In this document: piece after piece, positions 9,377-19,400 of the stretch
How the letters are laid out: each line of letters starts with the position of its first letter
Numbering within the stretch: position 1 is the stretch's first letter
NCBI GenBank assembly: GCA_009731375.1
Contig: BJOX01000016.1
Location: 701,474 to 733,369, forward strand
Length of the DNA: 31,896 nucleotides
Reading direction: 5' to 3'
Source of the DNA: Paulinella micropora
Taxonomy: Eukaryota; Cercozoa; Imbricatea; Euglyphida
Notes under the pieces: model-generated
What the model was told of the DNA's origin: nothing
Database searches by the model: none
What the model saw: only the letters and a program-made list of their open reading frames with translations
Made by a program: the position numbers and the translations under genes

Positions 9377-12300
9377 TGTTGTCGTGCTGCTGAATTGTAT
9401 TTGTGTGTTGTGTGATTTTGTGCTGCACGGATGTGTGCGATGTATGATCCGTGCCTCTACTATCATTTGCATGTATGCCACTTACGAATGCATTGTACGT
9501 GCGTTGCGTTTTTGTTTTCTTTGTGTTTACATGTTGTCCTTGTTTTTGTGTTGTTTTATCGCCGAGTGCATGGTGTGTGGTGTCATTGTTACATAACTGT
9601 GCCTAGCATGCATGTCGTCCATCGTTATGATTGTTTGGTCATAAATGGTCAGAGTTGATTTCTTTCGATTGTCTTTACCTATGTTCTGACGAGATGTCGT
9701 GTAAATTGTGTGTGTGACTGCATGAATGGGTTTGGATAGAGTTGCATTTTCTCTTTTCATCCTGTATGTCTATATGAATTGTACGACTTGTCTTAGTCTG
9801 AACTACGTTTTGACCAAACGCATGACATGTAATGTGATATGTGCTATGAGGCGGCGGCGAGAGTGAGGACAAGGATGAGGTAGGGGAGTTACAGTACAGA
9901 GATAGTACGCTAAGTTAGCACAGAGCGAGTGAGTGATTGGTCGCTAGAAGAGTGCTTGAGAGACTTTGGCATTAATGCGGCTAAGAGCGTGTGAGGTGCT
10001 AGCTAAGCTGAAAGGATTAGTGTCTCATGAGCGAGAATGATGAGCGCTGTGATGTTGTGTTAGTGCCATGTGTGTGCACGCTTGCGTATTGAGTGGGGGA
10101 CATGTGGTGGGGCGTGTGACAGGAAATGCATGCATGACCCATGTCGTTCTCCGCTTGTGTGTTGTGCTGTGGATGTTTGAATCAGTTGTGCGTGGGTTGC
10201 ATGAGTTTGATTCGTGTTCACATTTGTGATTATGTCGTGTTTCATGTGTGTTGCGTTTGCGTATAACATGTGTGAAGGTAAAGCGATACATACTGTGTGT
10301 GTGTATCGTGAGCGACATAGAGGTGATGTTGTCGACGGAGAGAGTGAGAATGTTGTGTCCCACATGTATTACGTTTGCGTATAACATGTGTGAGGGTAAA
10401 GCGATATATACTGTGTGTGTGCATCGTGAGCGACATGTAACTCTGTGATTATTCATTTTGTTTGTGAGTCGATGTTATGATTTCTCGGTACGAAGGTGGC
10501 GGAAAGAGAAATCGTTGTCATGTTGTGCACAGAGAGTTGCGTAGAGTATATGACAGTTCCGCGCGAGAGATATTTCTCGTAACAGTGCATTTTTCGTGAT
10601 ATAGCGTAGTGTGTGCATCTGTGACAATGTGAGTATCTTCTAGTGATTACTGTAGAATTATAGATTTGCTAGGCGTGAAACTAGTGATTTTTGAATTTAA
10701 ACTATATTGTTAGAAAAATACAGTGTTCACGTAGCGATGTGCAGCGCCTTCCGGAAAATTCTCGCAGTTGTGTTGTGTTGACGTGTCACGTAAAGCTAGT
10801 GAGAGTGTGTGGGGGCGTAGTGTTCTCATGTCATTTCTGTTCTTTAATAGGCAGATGCGAGCTAGTGACTAGTCAGAGAGAGGGTATGCTTAGAGGCAAT
10901 TGCTAGGGTTCCATAGTGTGAGTCCTAGGATAACCCGCCAGAGAGCACCACACCATGAGAGACAAGTGAGAGGATATTCCCTACAGGTTTTCGTCGAGGG
11001 TGTGAAGTCCGCATTAGAGAGTTCTGCCGAGAGGAGAGAGTATTCCTGCCTTTTTATTGTTGTGTTCAATGAGCACATAGAGTTGCAAAAGAACCTGTAT
11101 ATGTAGTAGAACAGAGTGTTCCTAGTAGCATCGAGAGTCGAGAGTGTCTACAGTGTTTTTGTGCCATATTGCCATTTGTCGTATCACTTGTTTTGTATTG
11201 TGTGTAAGAGGCCTTACTGCTTGTGGTTGTTTTACTTTACTCTTATCCCTTTTATATGACACTTATGCTTGGTTTTGATAACTGCGTCATGTCTTGATTG
11301 TTGTTGTCGTTTATATTATTAGCTTCATGACCATACACATCTATATTTTTACCATCTTTAGCAGGTATAGCAGGGAGGTAAAAAGGGGGGTGAGTAGTGT
11401 GAGTCACGCGAGAGCAAGTGAGCAAGTGAGTGCGAGCGAGCAAGGCAAGTGAGGACGAGAAGCGCGAGTGCGAAGCATGCGAGTGCGAGCGACCGCGTGT
11501 GATGAGCGCTAGTGCAAGCGAGCGAGCAAGGCAAGGGACGAGAGAGCGCGAGTGAGAAGCATGCAAGTGCGAGCGATCGCGTGTGATAAGCGCTAGTGCA
11601 AGTGATGTGGTGGTGAGTGCGTAATGAGAACGAGTGTGAGTGCGCGAGAGAGAAACGAGAGTTTTTCATGCCGAGTGACCTTGTGTGTTGTGACTTAATC
11701 ATGCTACTTGCATTGTACCGGAAATCGCTTTCCGAGCGGCTCATAACATTTGAAAGTGTAATTACCCTGCCACTCACGGACCTAGTATCTTAATACACTC
11801 CTGTTTGCTAAGAGACTCCGTTAGAAATCGCGATGCCCAATCGACACACTTTAATCCGCAAGTAGAATAGCAGAACTGACAACTCAGATACAGTAACGAA
11901 ACTTGAATAAAATGCGTGGTCGCAACTGTAACTGATGCTCACTTGTTACTGTCCAATTCTGAATGCTAATAAAGACTGTTACGTCCGTCACACTTATTGA
12001 CTAGAACTACTATCATCCGACTATACGAATAAAACACTTTCCCACTTACAAAAGTAATTACTAACGGTAAACGTAATTAACTATCCAACGTTCATCCGTA
12101 CCAATGGCAAGTATTCTCTTATAGAAGTTATAGTGTTTCTGTAAAAATTACTTGTAATAAAACCATAGTGTTTGTGTAAAATTAAGTGTCATAAACTGCA
12201 AAGGGGCCCCCTACGCCCACCCTGCGCTGCCTGTCGCGCGGCGAGGTGGGTTCGGCAGCGCGGGGTTGGCGTTGAGGCCCCCCTCCACTGCTTCAGGTAC

Positions 12301-13003
12301 ACATGCACTGCGGGCCAAAACACCTCTCTAACTACATCTATTACACCTCGGGTCTGCCGGACCCGAAATCTTACTAAATATGTACATGCGCAACACAATA
12401 GAAAACAGTGACGCAAGGAAAAGTGAAGAATTTCGGCCACCCTCAAATTTTGGCAAAAAAAATAACGTATCTTGCGGTGAAAATACCAGTGAAGATTCCG
12501 GCCACCCAAAGTTTTGTGCAAAAACAGCGTATTCTGCGGCGAAAAATCACTGGCCGAAATATTTCCTGACCGAAATTTTTCACTCGTCCTTAGACATACA
12601 GCATGCTTGTCCTTTGCCTCTTTGAGCATCGACATAGATTGATATAATATTAATATAACATAACACTAACTAGATTACGTTAGATTAGATTAGATTAGAT
12701 TAGATTAGATTATATTAGATTTTTTTACGCTCGTATGTTCTGTTATGTTAGTAATATGTTTGTTATATTCCATTATGTTATGGTTAGTTATGTTATGTTA
12801 TGTCATGTTATGTTATGTTATGTTATGTTATGTTATGTTCTATTATTTTATGTTATGTTATGTTAGATTACGTTATGTTACATTACGTTACGTTAAATTA
12901 CGATACGTTATGAAACGTCACGTTACGTCATCTCATGTTATGTTATGTTATGTTATGTTGTGTTATGTTATGTTACGTTACGTACGTTACGTTACGTTAC
13001 GTT
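9377..13003. repeat. 3.6-kb duplicated segment, copy 2
   Basis: Near-exact repeat of 4966-8592. It starts directly after an N gap and continues past the point where copy 1 is cut, so it shows the full pentamer array. Internal equivalents: hairpins at 12214-12271 and 12348-12366, the MITE-like element at 12422-12584, and the GCGAG repeat at 11430-11601. No gene is supported. Confidence 0.9.
12422..12584. mobile_element. MITE-like fold-back element, copy 2
   Basis: Same element as 8011-8173, carried by the large duplication, so it is not an independent insertion. Confidence 0.5.
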
Positions 13004-13315
13004 ATGTGATGTTATGTTATGTTATGTTATGTTATGTTAAGTTATGTTATGTTATGTTACGTTATGTTATGTTACGTTACGTTACGGTACGTTATGTTAT
13101 GTTACGTTATGTTATGTTACGTTACGTTATGTTATGTTATATTATATTATATTAATTATATTATGTTATGTTATGTTATGTTATGTCATGTCATGTTATG
13201 TTAAGTGTTATGGTATGTTATATTATGTTACGTTATATTATGTTATGTTATATTATGTTACGTTATGTTATGTTATGTTATGTTATGTTATGTTATGTTA
13301 TGTTATGTTATGTTG
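12675..13315. repeat. AGATT and ATGTT pentanucleotide arrays, copy 2
   Basis: A short AGATT array, then about 570 bp of TTATG units mixed with TTACG, TTACA, TTATA and TTAAG variants. It ends cleanly at 13315 where unique sequence begins. Coding frames here are artefacts of the repeat period. Confidence 0.95.
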
Positions 13316-13359
13316 ACTTTCTCCTATCAACAGTGTTTATCGCAGTGGTTGCAAGCGAT

Positions 13360-13572
13360 GAGAAGTTCCTTGTCATTAACCGCAATGAGCAATGACTTCA
13401 AACTCTTCGTTCTCAGCTAGTTCTGATCTTCGCGGCTTGTGTAGTGGCTCGTTTGAAAGCTCCCATCAAGAGCTTTCTGGTGAGCCATAACACAGGTTGT
13501 AGATGTAAATATTAACTGAGATCGAAGCGCTTGAATTCATTGTTCGTTGTGCTTAAGAAATAGGAACTTCTC
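13360..13572. other. 213-nt imperfect palindrome (long hairpin)
   Basis: Outer arms 13360-13419 and 13513-13572 are inverted copies, about 80 percent identical over 60 bp. The centre has GAAAGCTC / GAGCTTTC (13455-13462, 13470-13477, 7-nt loop), then TGGCTC / GAGCCA, then CTTGTGT / ACACAGG, separated by symmetrical internal loops. Arms and centre share one midpoint, 13466. No TIR-plus-TSD pattern is evident. Candidates are a non-coding RNA precursor, a fold-back element, or two inverted copies of a small element. Confidence 0.65.
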
Positions 13573-13659
13573 ATATGATGGAGGTATGCTAAGAGCAGCG
13601 TTAACAGTCCTTGTTTTGATCGGCCCGACTGGTGGGTGTGGTAGTAGTGGAAGTAGCAG

Positions 13660-13764
13660 AAGAAGGAAAAAAGGTAGTAGCAGCAACAGCAGTAGCAGCA
13701 GTCGAAGCGGCAGTAGAAGCAGCAGCAGCAGCAGTAGGAGTAATAGCAGCAGCAGCAGCATTAA

Positions 13765-13806
<42 letters not shown>

Positions 13807-14345
13807 AAGTAGTACTAGTAGTAGTAGTAGTAGTAGTAGTAGTAGGGGAAGAAAGAATAGAGGGAGGAGCCAGAGAAGTAAATGGAGTAAGAGGAGTCAG
13901 AGGAGGAAGAGAAGAAAAAGAATCAGAAGAAGGAGGAGAAAGAGGAGGAAGAGAAGAAAAAAAAGAACAGGGAGGAGAAGAAGGAGGAGAAGAAGGAGGA
14001 GAAGGAGAAACAGGAGAAACAGGAGGAGAAGTAGAAGGCGGAGAAGTGAGGACAGTAGAGGAACTCTGATGAGCAGGAGGGGCAACAGAAAGAGAGTAAG
14101 GAGAAAGAGGAGCAAGAGAAAGAGAAGAAATACAAGGTGAAGGGGAAGAAGAGGAAGACGATGCAGCATCAGTTGCAGCAGTAGAAGTAGTAGAAATAGA
14201 AGGAGAAGTAAGAGAAAGAGAAGAAATAGTAGGTGACGAGGGAGGAGAGGAAGACGAAGCAGGAACAGTAACAGCAATAGCGACAACATCGGCAGCAGCA
14301 GCAGTTGTAGTAGTAGTAGCAGTAGTAGTAGTAGTAGTAGTAGAA

Positions 14346-14385
<40 letters not shown>

Positions 14386-14420
14386 AAGAAGAAGAAGAAG
14401 AAGAAGAAGAAGAAGAAGAA

Positions 14421-14467
<47 letters not shown>

Positions 14468-14520
14468 AGAAGAAGAAGAAGAAGAAGAAGAAGAAGAAGA
14501 AGAAAGAGGAGGAGAAGGAG
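13660..14520. repeat. trinucleotide repeat tract (AGC, AGT, GGA, GAA)
   Basis: Mixed AGC/AGT units (13668-13850), then purine-rich GGA/GAA sequence, more AGT (14291-14382), and an almost pure GAA run from 14384 to about 14503 with one GGA interruption. Long open frames on both strands (poly-Ser, poly-Leu, poly-Arg/Lys) follow from the triplet repeats and are not called as genes. Confidence 0.95.
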
Positions 14521-14576
14521 AAAGAGGGGATGCAGAGTCTCGGGGTCCGAACGGAGGAAGGAAGCCAGAATCGCTT

Positions 14577-14739
14577 TCCTGAGTAAGTAAGTAAAGAAGT
14601 AAGCAAGTAAGCAAGTAAGCAAGTAAGCAAGTAAGTAAGTAAGTACCTGGAGTGGGGGCAAGATACAAGACTCACTTTGCTCTGCTTACTTACTTACTTA
14701 CTTACTTGCTTACTTACTTGTAATTTACTTGCTTGCTTG

Positions 14740-14770
<31 letters not shown>

Positions 14771-14802
14771 GTTATTTACTTGCTTGCTTGCTTACTTACT
14801 TG

Positions 14803-14845
<43 letters not shown>

Positions 14846-14968
14846 GCTTAAGTAAGTACCTGGAGTGGGGGTAAGAAACCAGACTCACTTTGCTCTACTT
14901 ACTTACTTACTTACTTACTTGTTATTTACTTGCTTGCTTACTTGCTTGCTTGCTTGCTTACTTACTTG

Positions 14969-15003
<35 letters not shown>

Positions 15004-15371
15004 GCTTACTTACTTACTTACTTGCTTAAGTAAGTACCTGGAGTGGGGTAAGAAACCAGACTCACTTTGCTCTACTTACTTACTTACTTGTTATTTACTT
15101 GCTTGCTTACTTGCTTGCTCGCTTGCTTGCTTACTTACTTACTTACTTACTTGCTTCCTTGCTTACTTACTTGCTTATTTGCTTACTTACTTACTTGCTT
15201 CCTTGCTTACTTACTTACTTCTTACTTACTTACTCACTTGCTTAAGTAAGTACCTAGAGTGGGGGTAAGAAACCAGACTCACTTTGATCTACTTACTTAC
15301 TTACTTACTTACGTACTTACTTACTTACTTACTTACTTGCTTACTTGCTTACTTACTTACATACTTACTTG

Positions 15372-15402
<31 letters not shown>

Positions 15403-15595
15403 GCTTGCTTGCTTGCTTGCTTACTTACTTACTTACTTGCTTGCTTGCTTACTTACTTACTTCCTTACTTGCTTACTTACATACTTACTTGCTTACTTGC
15501 TTACTTACTTACTTACTTGCTTACTTGCTTACTTGCTTAAGTAAGTACCAGGAGTGGGGGTAAGAAACCGGACTCACTTTGCTCTAAGTGCGGGA
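14577..15595. repeat. higher-order TTAC/TTGC array with five conserved boxes
   Basis: Tetranucleotide arrays broken by a conserved box of about 47 bp containing AAGTAAGTACCTGGAGTGGG and then a GACTCACTTTGCTCT end. Boxes start near 14637, 14850, 15028, 15243 and 15539 (spacings about 213, 178, 215 and 296 bp). Before the first box the array reads GTAA/GCAA; after it, the complementary TTAC/TTGC. Each box therefore starts at an inverted junction (GCTTAAGTAAG). Confidence 0.85.
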
Positions 15596-15599
15596 ACGA

Positions 15600-15722
15600 A
15601 CGCAAGGAGGAGGGAGAGGAGGAGGAGGAGGAGGAGGAGAAGGAGGAGGAGGAGGAGGAGGAAGAAGAAGAAGAAGAAGAAGAAGAAGAAGAAGAAGAAG
15701 AAGAAGAAGAAGAAGAAGAATG
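15600..15722. repeat. (GGA)n-(GAA)n tract
   Basis: GGA units (15603-15660) pass into about 20 GAA units (15661-15720). This is a second homopurine tract about 1.1 kb from the first. Confidence 0.95.
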
Positions 15723-15741
15723 AAAGGCAGGCCACATAGCG

Positions 15742-15906
15742 ATGATGGCCGCAGCTTTAGCAGCGGCGGACGATGAAGAAGAAGATGACGAAGAATTAGA
15801 ACTCCATTGGAATGTATTAATATTAAAATCAAGATTAAAAGAGATTCTGCGGTACATGTACGGTGTACGGTACATGTACCGGAGGGGGTGCGGAGGACAA
15901 AGCTAA
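15742..15906 (+). CDS. small acidic ORF, unrecognised, doubtful
   Basis: 54 codons starting MMAAALAAADDEEEDDEEL, followed by a hydrophobic/basic helix-like segment (LHWNVLILKSRLKEIL). The end reads into the GTACATGTAC palindromes. It sits between microsatellites and the Ty3-type element. The start resembles the acidic N-termini of some transposase or regulatory proteins, but there is no domain to support that. It could be the stub of a truncated gene. Confidence 0.2.
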   Translation: MMAAALAAADDEEEDDEELELHWNVLILKSRLKEILRYMYGVRYMYRRGCGGQS

Positions 15907-16050
15907 AAGCTAAACTGAATTAAAAGTCATTGGAATGTATTAGAATGTATTAATCGGTACATGTACGGTAGGTGGTCCGGAGGTGGGCCGGTACATGTAC
16001 CGGAGGTGGTGCGCAGGTGGTCCGGAGGTGGTTCGCAGGTGGTCCGAAGG
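15851..16050. repeat. GGTACATGTACC palindromes and GGTGGTCCGGA minisatellite
   Basis: Perfect palindromes CGGTACATGTACCG (15868-15881) and CCGGTACATGTACCGG (15988-16003), partial ones at 15851 and 15958, and several units of CGGAGGTGGTYCGCAGGTGG. The 20-nt phrase around CATTGGAATGTATTA occurs at 15804 and again at 15929. This abuts the start of the gag remnant. Confidence 0.8.
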
Positions 16051-16067
16051 TGGTTTGTGATTGTTAG

Positions 16068-16439
16068 AAACTCTGTATTCTGGATCGCGTCAAGGAGGAA
16101 AGGGAGAGACAAAAGAACTTAAAGGCCTCTCAAAGAGGACGAGAAGGAGGAGCAGGAGCAGGAGGACGAGGAGGAGGAGGAGGAGGACGAGGAACATGGA
16201 GAGGAGCCTCAAGGTGGCAGGGAACCCCTCAGAGAGGAAGAGGAGGAGGTCGGGGATATACCCCTTATGGAGGGAGAGCTGTTCGAGCTCCAGCCCCCCC
16301 ACCCAGAGGAGGAGGAGGCTCGTGGGCAAGCTCCAACCCAAATTTCGGTCGAGCTCAGGCCTACAACACTGCCTCGGAGACCGATACGTCATCCTACCCG
16401 GACACTACTCAAGGTAATCGTTTCGAGGTGGTGGAATGA
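16068..16439 (+). CDS. gag: Gag C-terminal remnant, Gly/Arg-rich
   Basis: 123 codons with no ATG, open from after a TAG at 16065 to a TGA at 16437. It begins with a charged helix (ILDRVKEERERQKNL). About 70 residues of RGG/GGR repeats follow, then a P/S/T-rich end (EVVE before the stop). RGG-type basic tails can replace CCHC zinc knuckles as the RNA-binding part of Gag; no zinc knuckle is seen. The frame is the same as pol, with only the TGA between them. Other frames here give Arg- or Glu-rich chains by GGA periodicity and are rejected. The capsid part is missing. Confidence 0.6.
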   Translation, partial: KLCILDRVKEERERQKNLKASQRGREGGAGAGGRGGGGGGRGTWRGASRWQGTPQRGRGGGRGYTPYGGRAVRAPAPPPRGGGGSWASSNPNFGRAQAYNTASETDTSSYPDTTQGNRFEVVE

Positions 16440-19400
16440 CTGGAGGGGGAAGAAGAGAGGAAGGAGAAGACTGTGAAGTTTAACCCTAAAGTCACAGTGC
16501 TTTCTAATGCTGTTGTGCAGACTGGGCCAACGCTTCCTCTATGTGAAAACAAAGATGTGGGTACACAGAGACTGCAGCCCCAAGGTAGTCTCATACCCGT
16601 TCATACAGCACGGTTACCAATGATAACTGATGCAAATAGGAAGGCGAGACTTGCGATGGAGGCGAGGAGGCCAATGGCAGACGTATCGCCTCGGCCAAGC
16701 AAACAACCACGAACAGACTCAATGTCTACGGTCGCGGCGGGTGGCGAGCAAAAAGACAATGTGTGTACTCAAGTACCACAAGACAATGTCGCTCAAATAG
16801 TAAACGCACCAGTACCGCAGAATAATAAAAATGTTAATGAGGTGAAGCAGGAGGAGAAGAAGGAGGAGTTGAAAAACTTAGAGACAAGACTCCAAAATTT
16901 GGAACGTAAAGTTCTTGTTCTCGCAGCCAATATACACAGGCCCGATGCTCTGTGTTATACGGAACTTTATTGTGAAACATTGAAGACAATATTAAAAGTT
17001 GGTAATGATACGATGGCGAATATTAATATTGTCGGCAGGAAGTTTTTTAATCGATACCGGGACTGGGTGGACGGAAATATGAAAAAGTCAACGGGCACTC
17101 TCAAAGGAGTGAGCAGCCGGACGGATATCACGGGAATCATCACACTGACCTTTAAATTGAAATCCGCACGAGTATACCGTATGGACCTCTATGTCGTCCC
17201 CGGTTACCACGGGTCAATATTACTATCGTATGACCAATTGGCTACGATGGGGGCTGTGATTGATTGCGCCGCACGGCGAGTGATATATGGAGTAAAAAGA
17301 GGAGAAGAGAACGATATTGATCCCTTCAACGCTACTGACTCTTATGAGGCTTATGAGCTGAGTCTAGCGACGGATCACAAAAAGATGGCCATCGCACATG
17401 AGGCACTTGAGGTGTACGTTCACCCCCATGTCGTAAGACCGGATGAACTGTCCTGGACCGACAATTGGGAATCCCAAGTGTGCACTGTCACAGTTCCGAC
17501 ATGCCATTGGGACAAAAAGTCTATTGATGACTTAATCGAGAAGCGAAAGGAGGAGATTATATGTGTCGCACAAAGAAGCCCGTCGTTGGCGAGATTCGCG
17601 GAAGGAGTAGGAACAGATGTCCATATTACTAACGGATACTGTTTCCATGCGAAAGTAGGAGAAGAAAAAAGGGAGGCGTTTGTACCAAGGAGAACGGGGC
17701 GAATCCCGGATACTCCACCAGAAACTATTAAAAGTTTTATTACTGATTTCTGGGGTGACGAGCCCACGTGGCCGCGTTCACTGTCTGAAGTGAAGAAATG
17801 CTTACGGACTTTATTCGAAAATAATAAGCCGTATACTATTATCCTGCCATATAATGAGAAGGCGATATGGGCGCAGGAAATAAGGGACCGGCTTATTGAT
17901 CATCCTATACCGGTACCCTCTCGCAAGCAACAGCTAGTGGTGGCTTGTCGTATGGGAACTCGTGAGCAGAGCAGTGCATACAAGCGGAAGCTCAGAGACC
18001 TCGACAAGTTGAAATTGATACCGCAAGCATTCACATGCTTTGATGGTTTTTACACCCGTAAAGCTCCTTTGCAATACGCGAGACTCATTGACATGCTGGT
18101 GGAGCTCGGTAAAGATGATGAGCCGGACACGGTCACGTATGAAAAGACGGGCCTAGATGATGTCTCGGAAGAGGACTTAGGCTTGGAGGAGGACAGAGAA
18201 CCCCTCAAGCAACATAAGCAGATGTCTGATGAAGATTTTCAAGAGGCGGCGCGGAAAATATTGGAAGAAGGAGTAGGCACGGAGAAGGAGAAGGAGCTTT
18301 TAAAAGCCAAATTAGAGGCGAACAAGGAAATTTTTGACCCTCCACATGCAGGTGGTGTCAAGCCTGAAGATTTCACTGCGGTTATTTACAAAATACCGGG
18401 TGCGGAGCCGTCACCGGCACCACGAAGGGCGAATTTGAGTATACATGAGGCGAAGATAGCGGAGGAGCTAGCAAGACAGCTGCTCAATGAGGACTTTATT
18501 GAGAGATCAACATCTTCAATAGTCTCACAACCGAGAATAGTGCCGAAGCCAGGAGGAGAATGGCGCCTGACAGTTAACTATGCTCGTGTTAACAAGGTGC
18601 TGGAGGAAGAGAGAAATCCTCTCCCGACATTAGAAGAAGGAAGGAGAGTACTGCGGAATGCAAAATTCTATTCGGTCATTGACCTTAAGAATGGCTTCTG
18701 GCAGATACCACTGGAGGAAAAGTCCAGATGGCTGACGGCGTTTGTGGTGGGTATGGAAATATACCAATGGAAAGTGCTTCCGATGGGCCTCAAGCAAGCC
18801 CCAGGACTTTTCCAGAAGGCGATGCAGAAGATGTTGAGCAGTCAGTACGATGATTTGTCTGACGGTGGCTTTATGAGAAGGCGGGGACAGAAGGCGGGAG
18901 AATATGCATTTTGCTATATCGATGACATTATCGTATACTCTAACACAATGGAGGAGCATATCGATCATTTGTCCGATATATTCAGGCGCATCGGAGCTTT
19001 TGGCCTGAAGTGCAATCTAAAGAAGTGTCAACTTGCCAAGACGAGTGTGACATACTTAGGGTACGAGATCTCCCATAATCGAGTCTCGATATCCAAAGAG
19101 AAGAGGGAGGAGATTATGAATCGACCGATACCGAAGAACCGCACTGAATTGCACTCATTCCTTGCGATGGCGCAATACTATAGCCAGTTTATACCCGATT
19201 GGGGTGCAACACGGGCTAAAGTGGAGAAAATGATAGATTTTGGAGACTTTGAGAAGTGGGACGAAGAGGCTTTGCAAGCGTTTCATGCGCTCAAAGATCT
19301 CATTTACAAAGACCCGAAAGACGGAGGACTGGTGTTAACGATGCCCGACTTTACGAAACAATTCGTAGTCGATACAGACGCATCTAAGTTTGCGATTGGG

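Noticed and set aside
8334-13420. ORFs of repeating LCYVM
   Set aside because: Produced by the ATGTT pentamer array; no unique sequence encoded.
13601-14668. Minus-strand ORF of 355 codons and overlapping ORFs on both strands
   Set aside because: Poly-Ser, poly-Thr, poly-Leu and poly-Arg chains come from trinucleotide repeats that lack stops in several frames at once.
14677-15563. Several ORFs of 60-112 codons made of YLLT/CLLA repeats
   Set aside because: Direct result of the TTAC/TTGC tetranucleotide array.
14637-15586. CRISPR-like regular repeats
   Set aside because: Spacers are themselves tetranucleotide repeats and the context is eukaryotic.
16437-16439. UGA as a sense codon in this genome
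   Set aside because: UGA is absent from 1,621 pol codons that use TGG for Trp, and UGA also ends pol and its extension.
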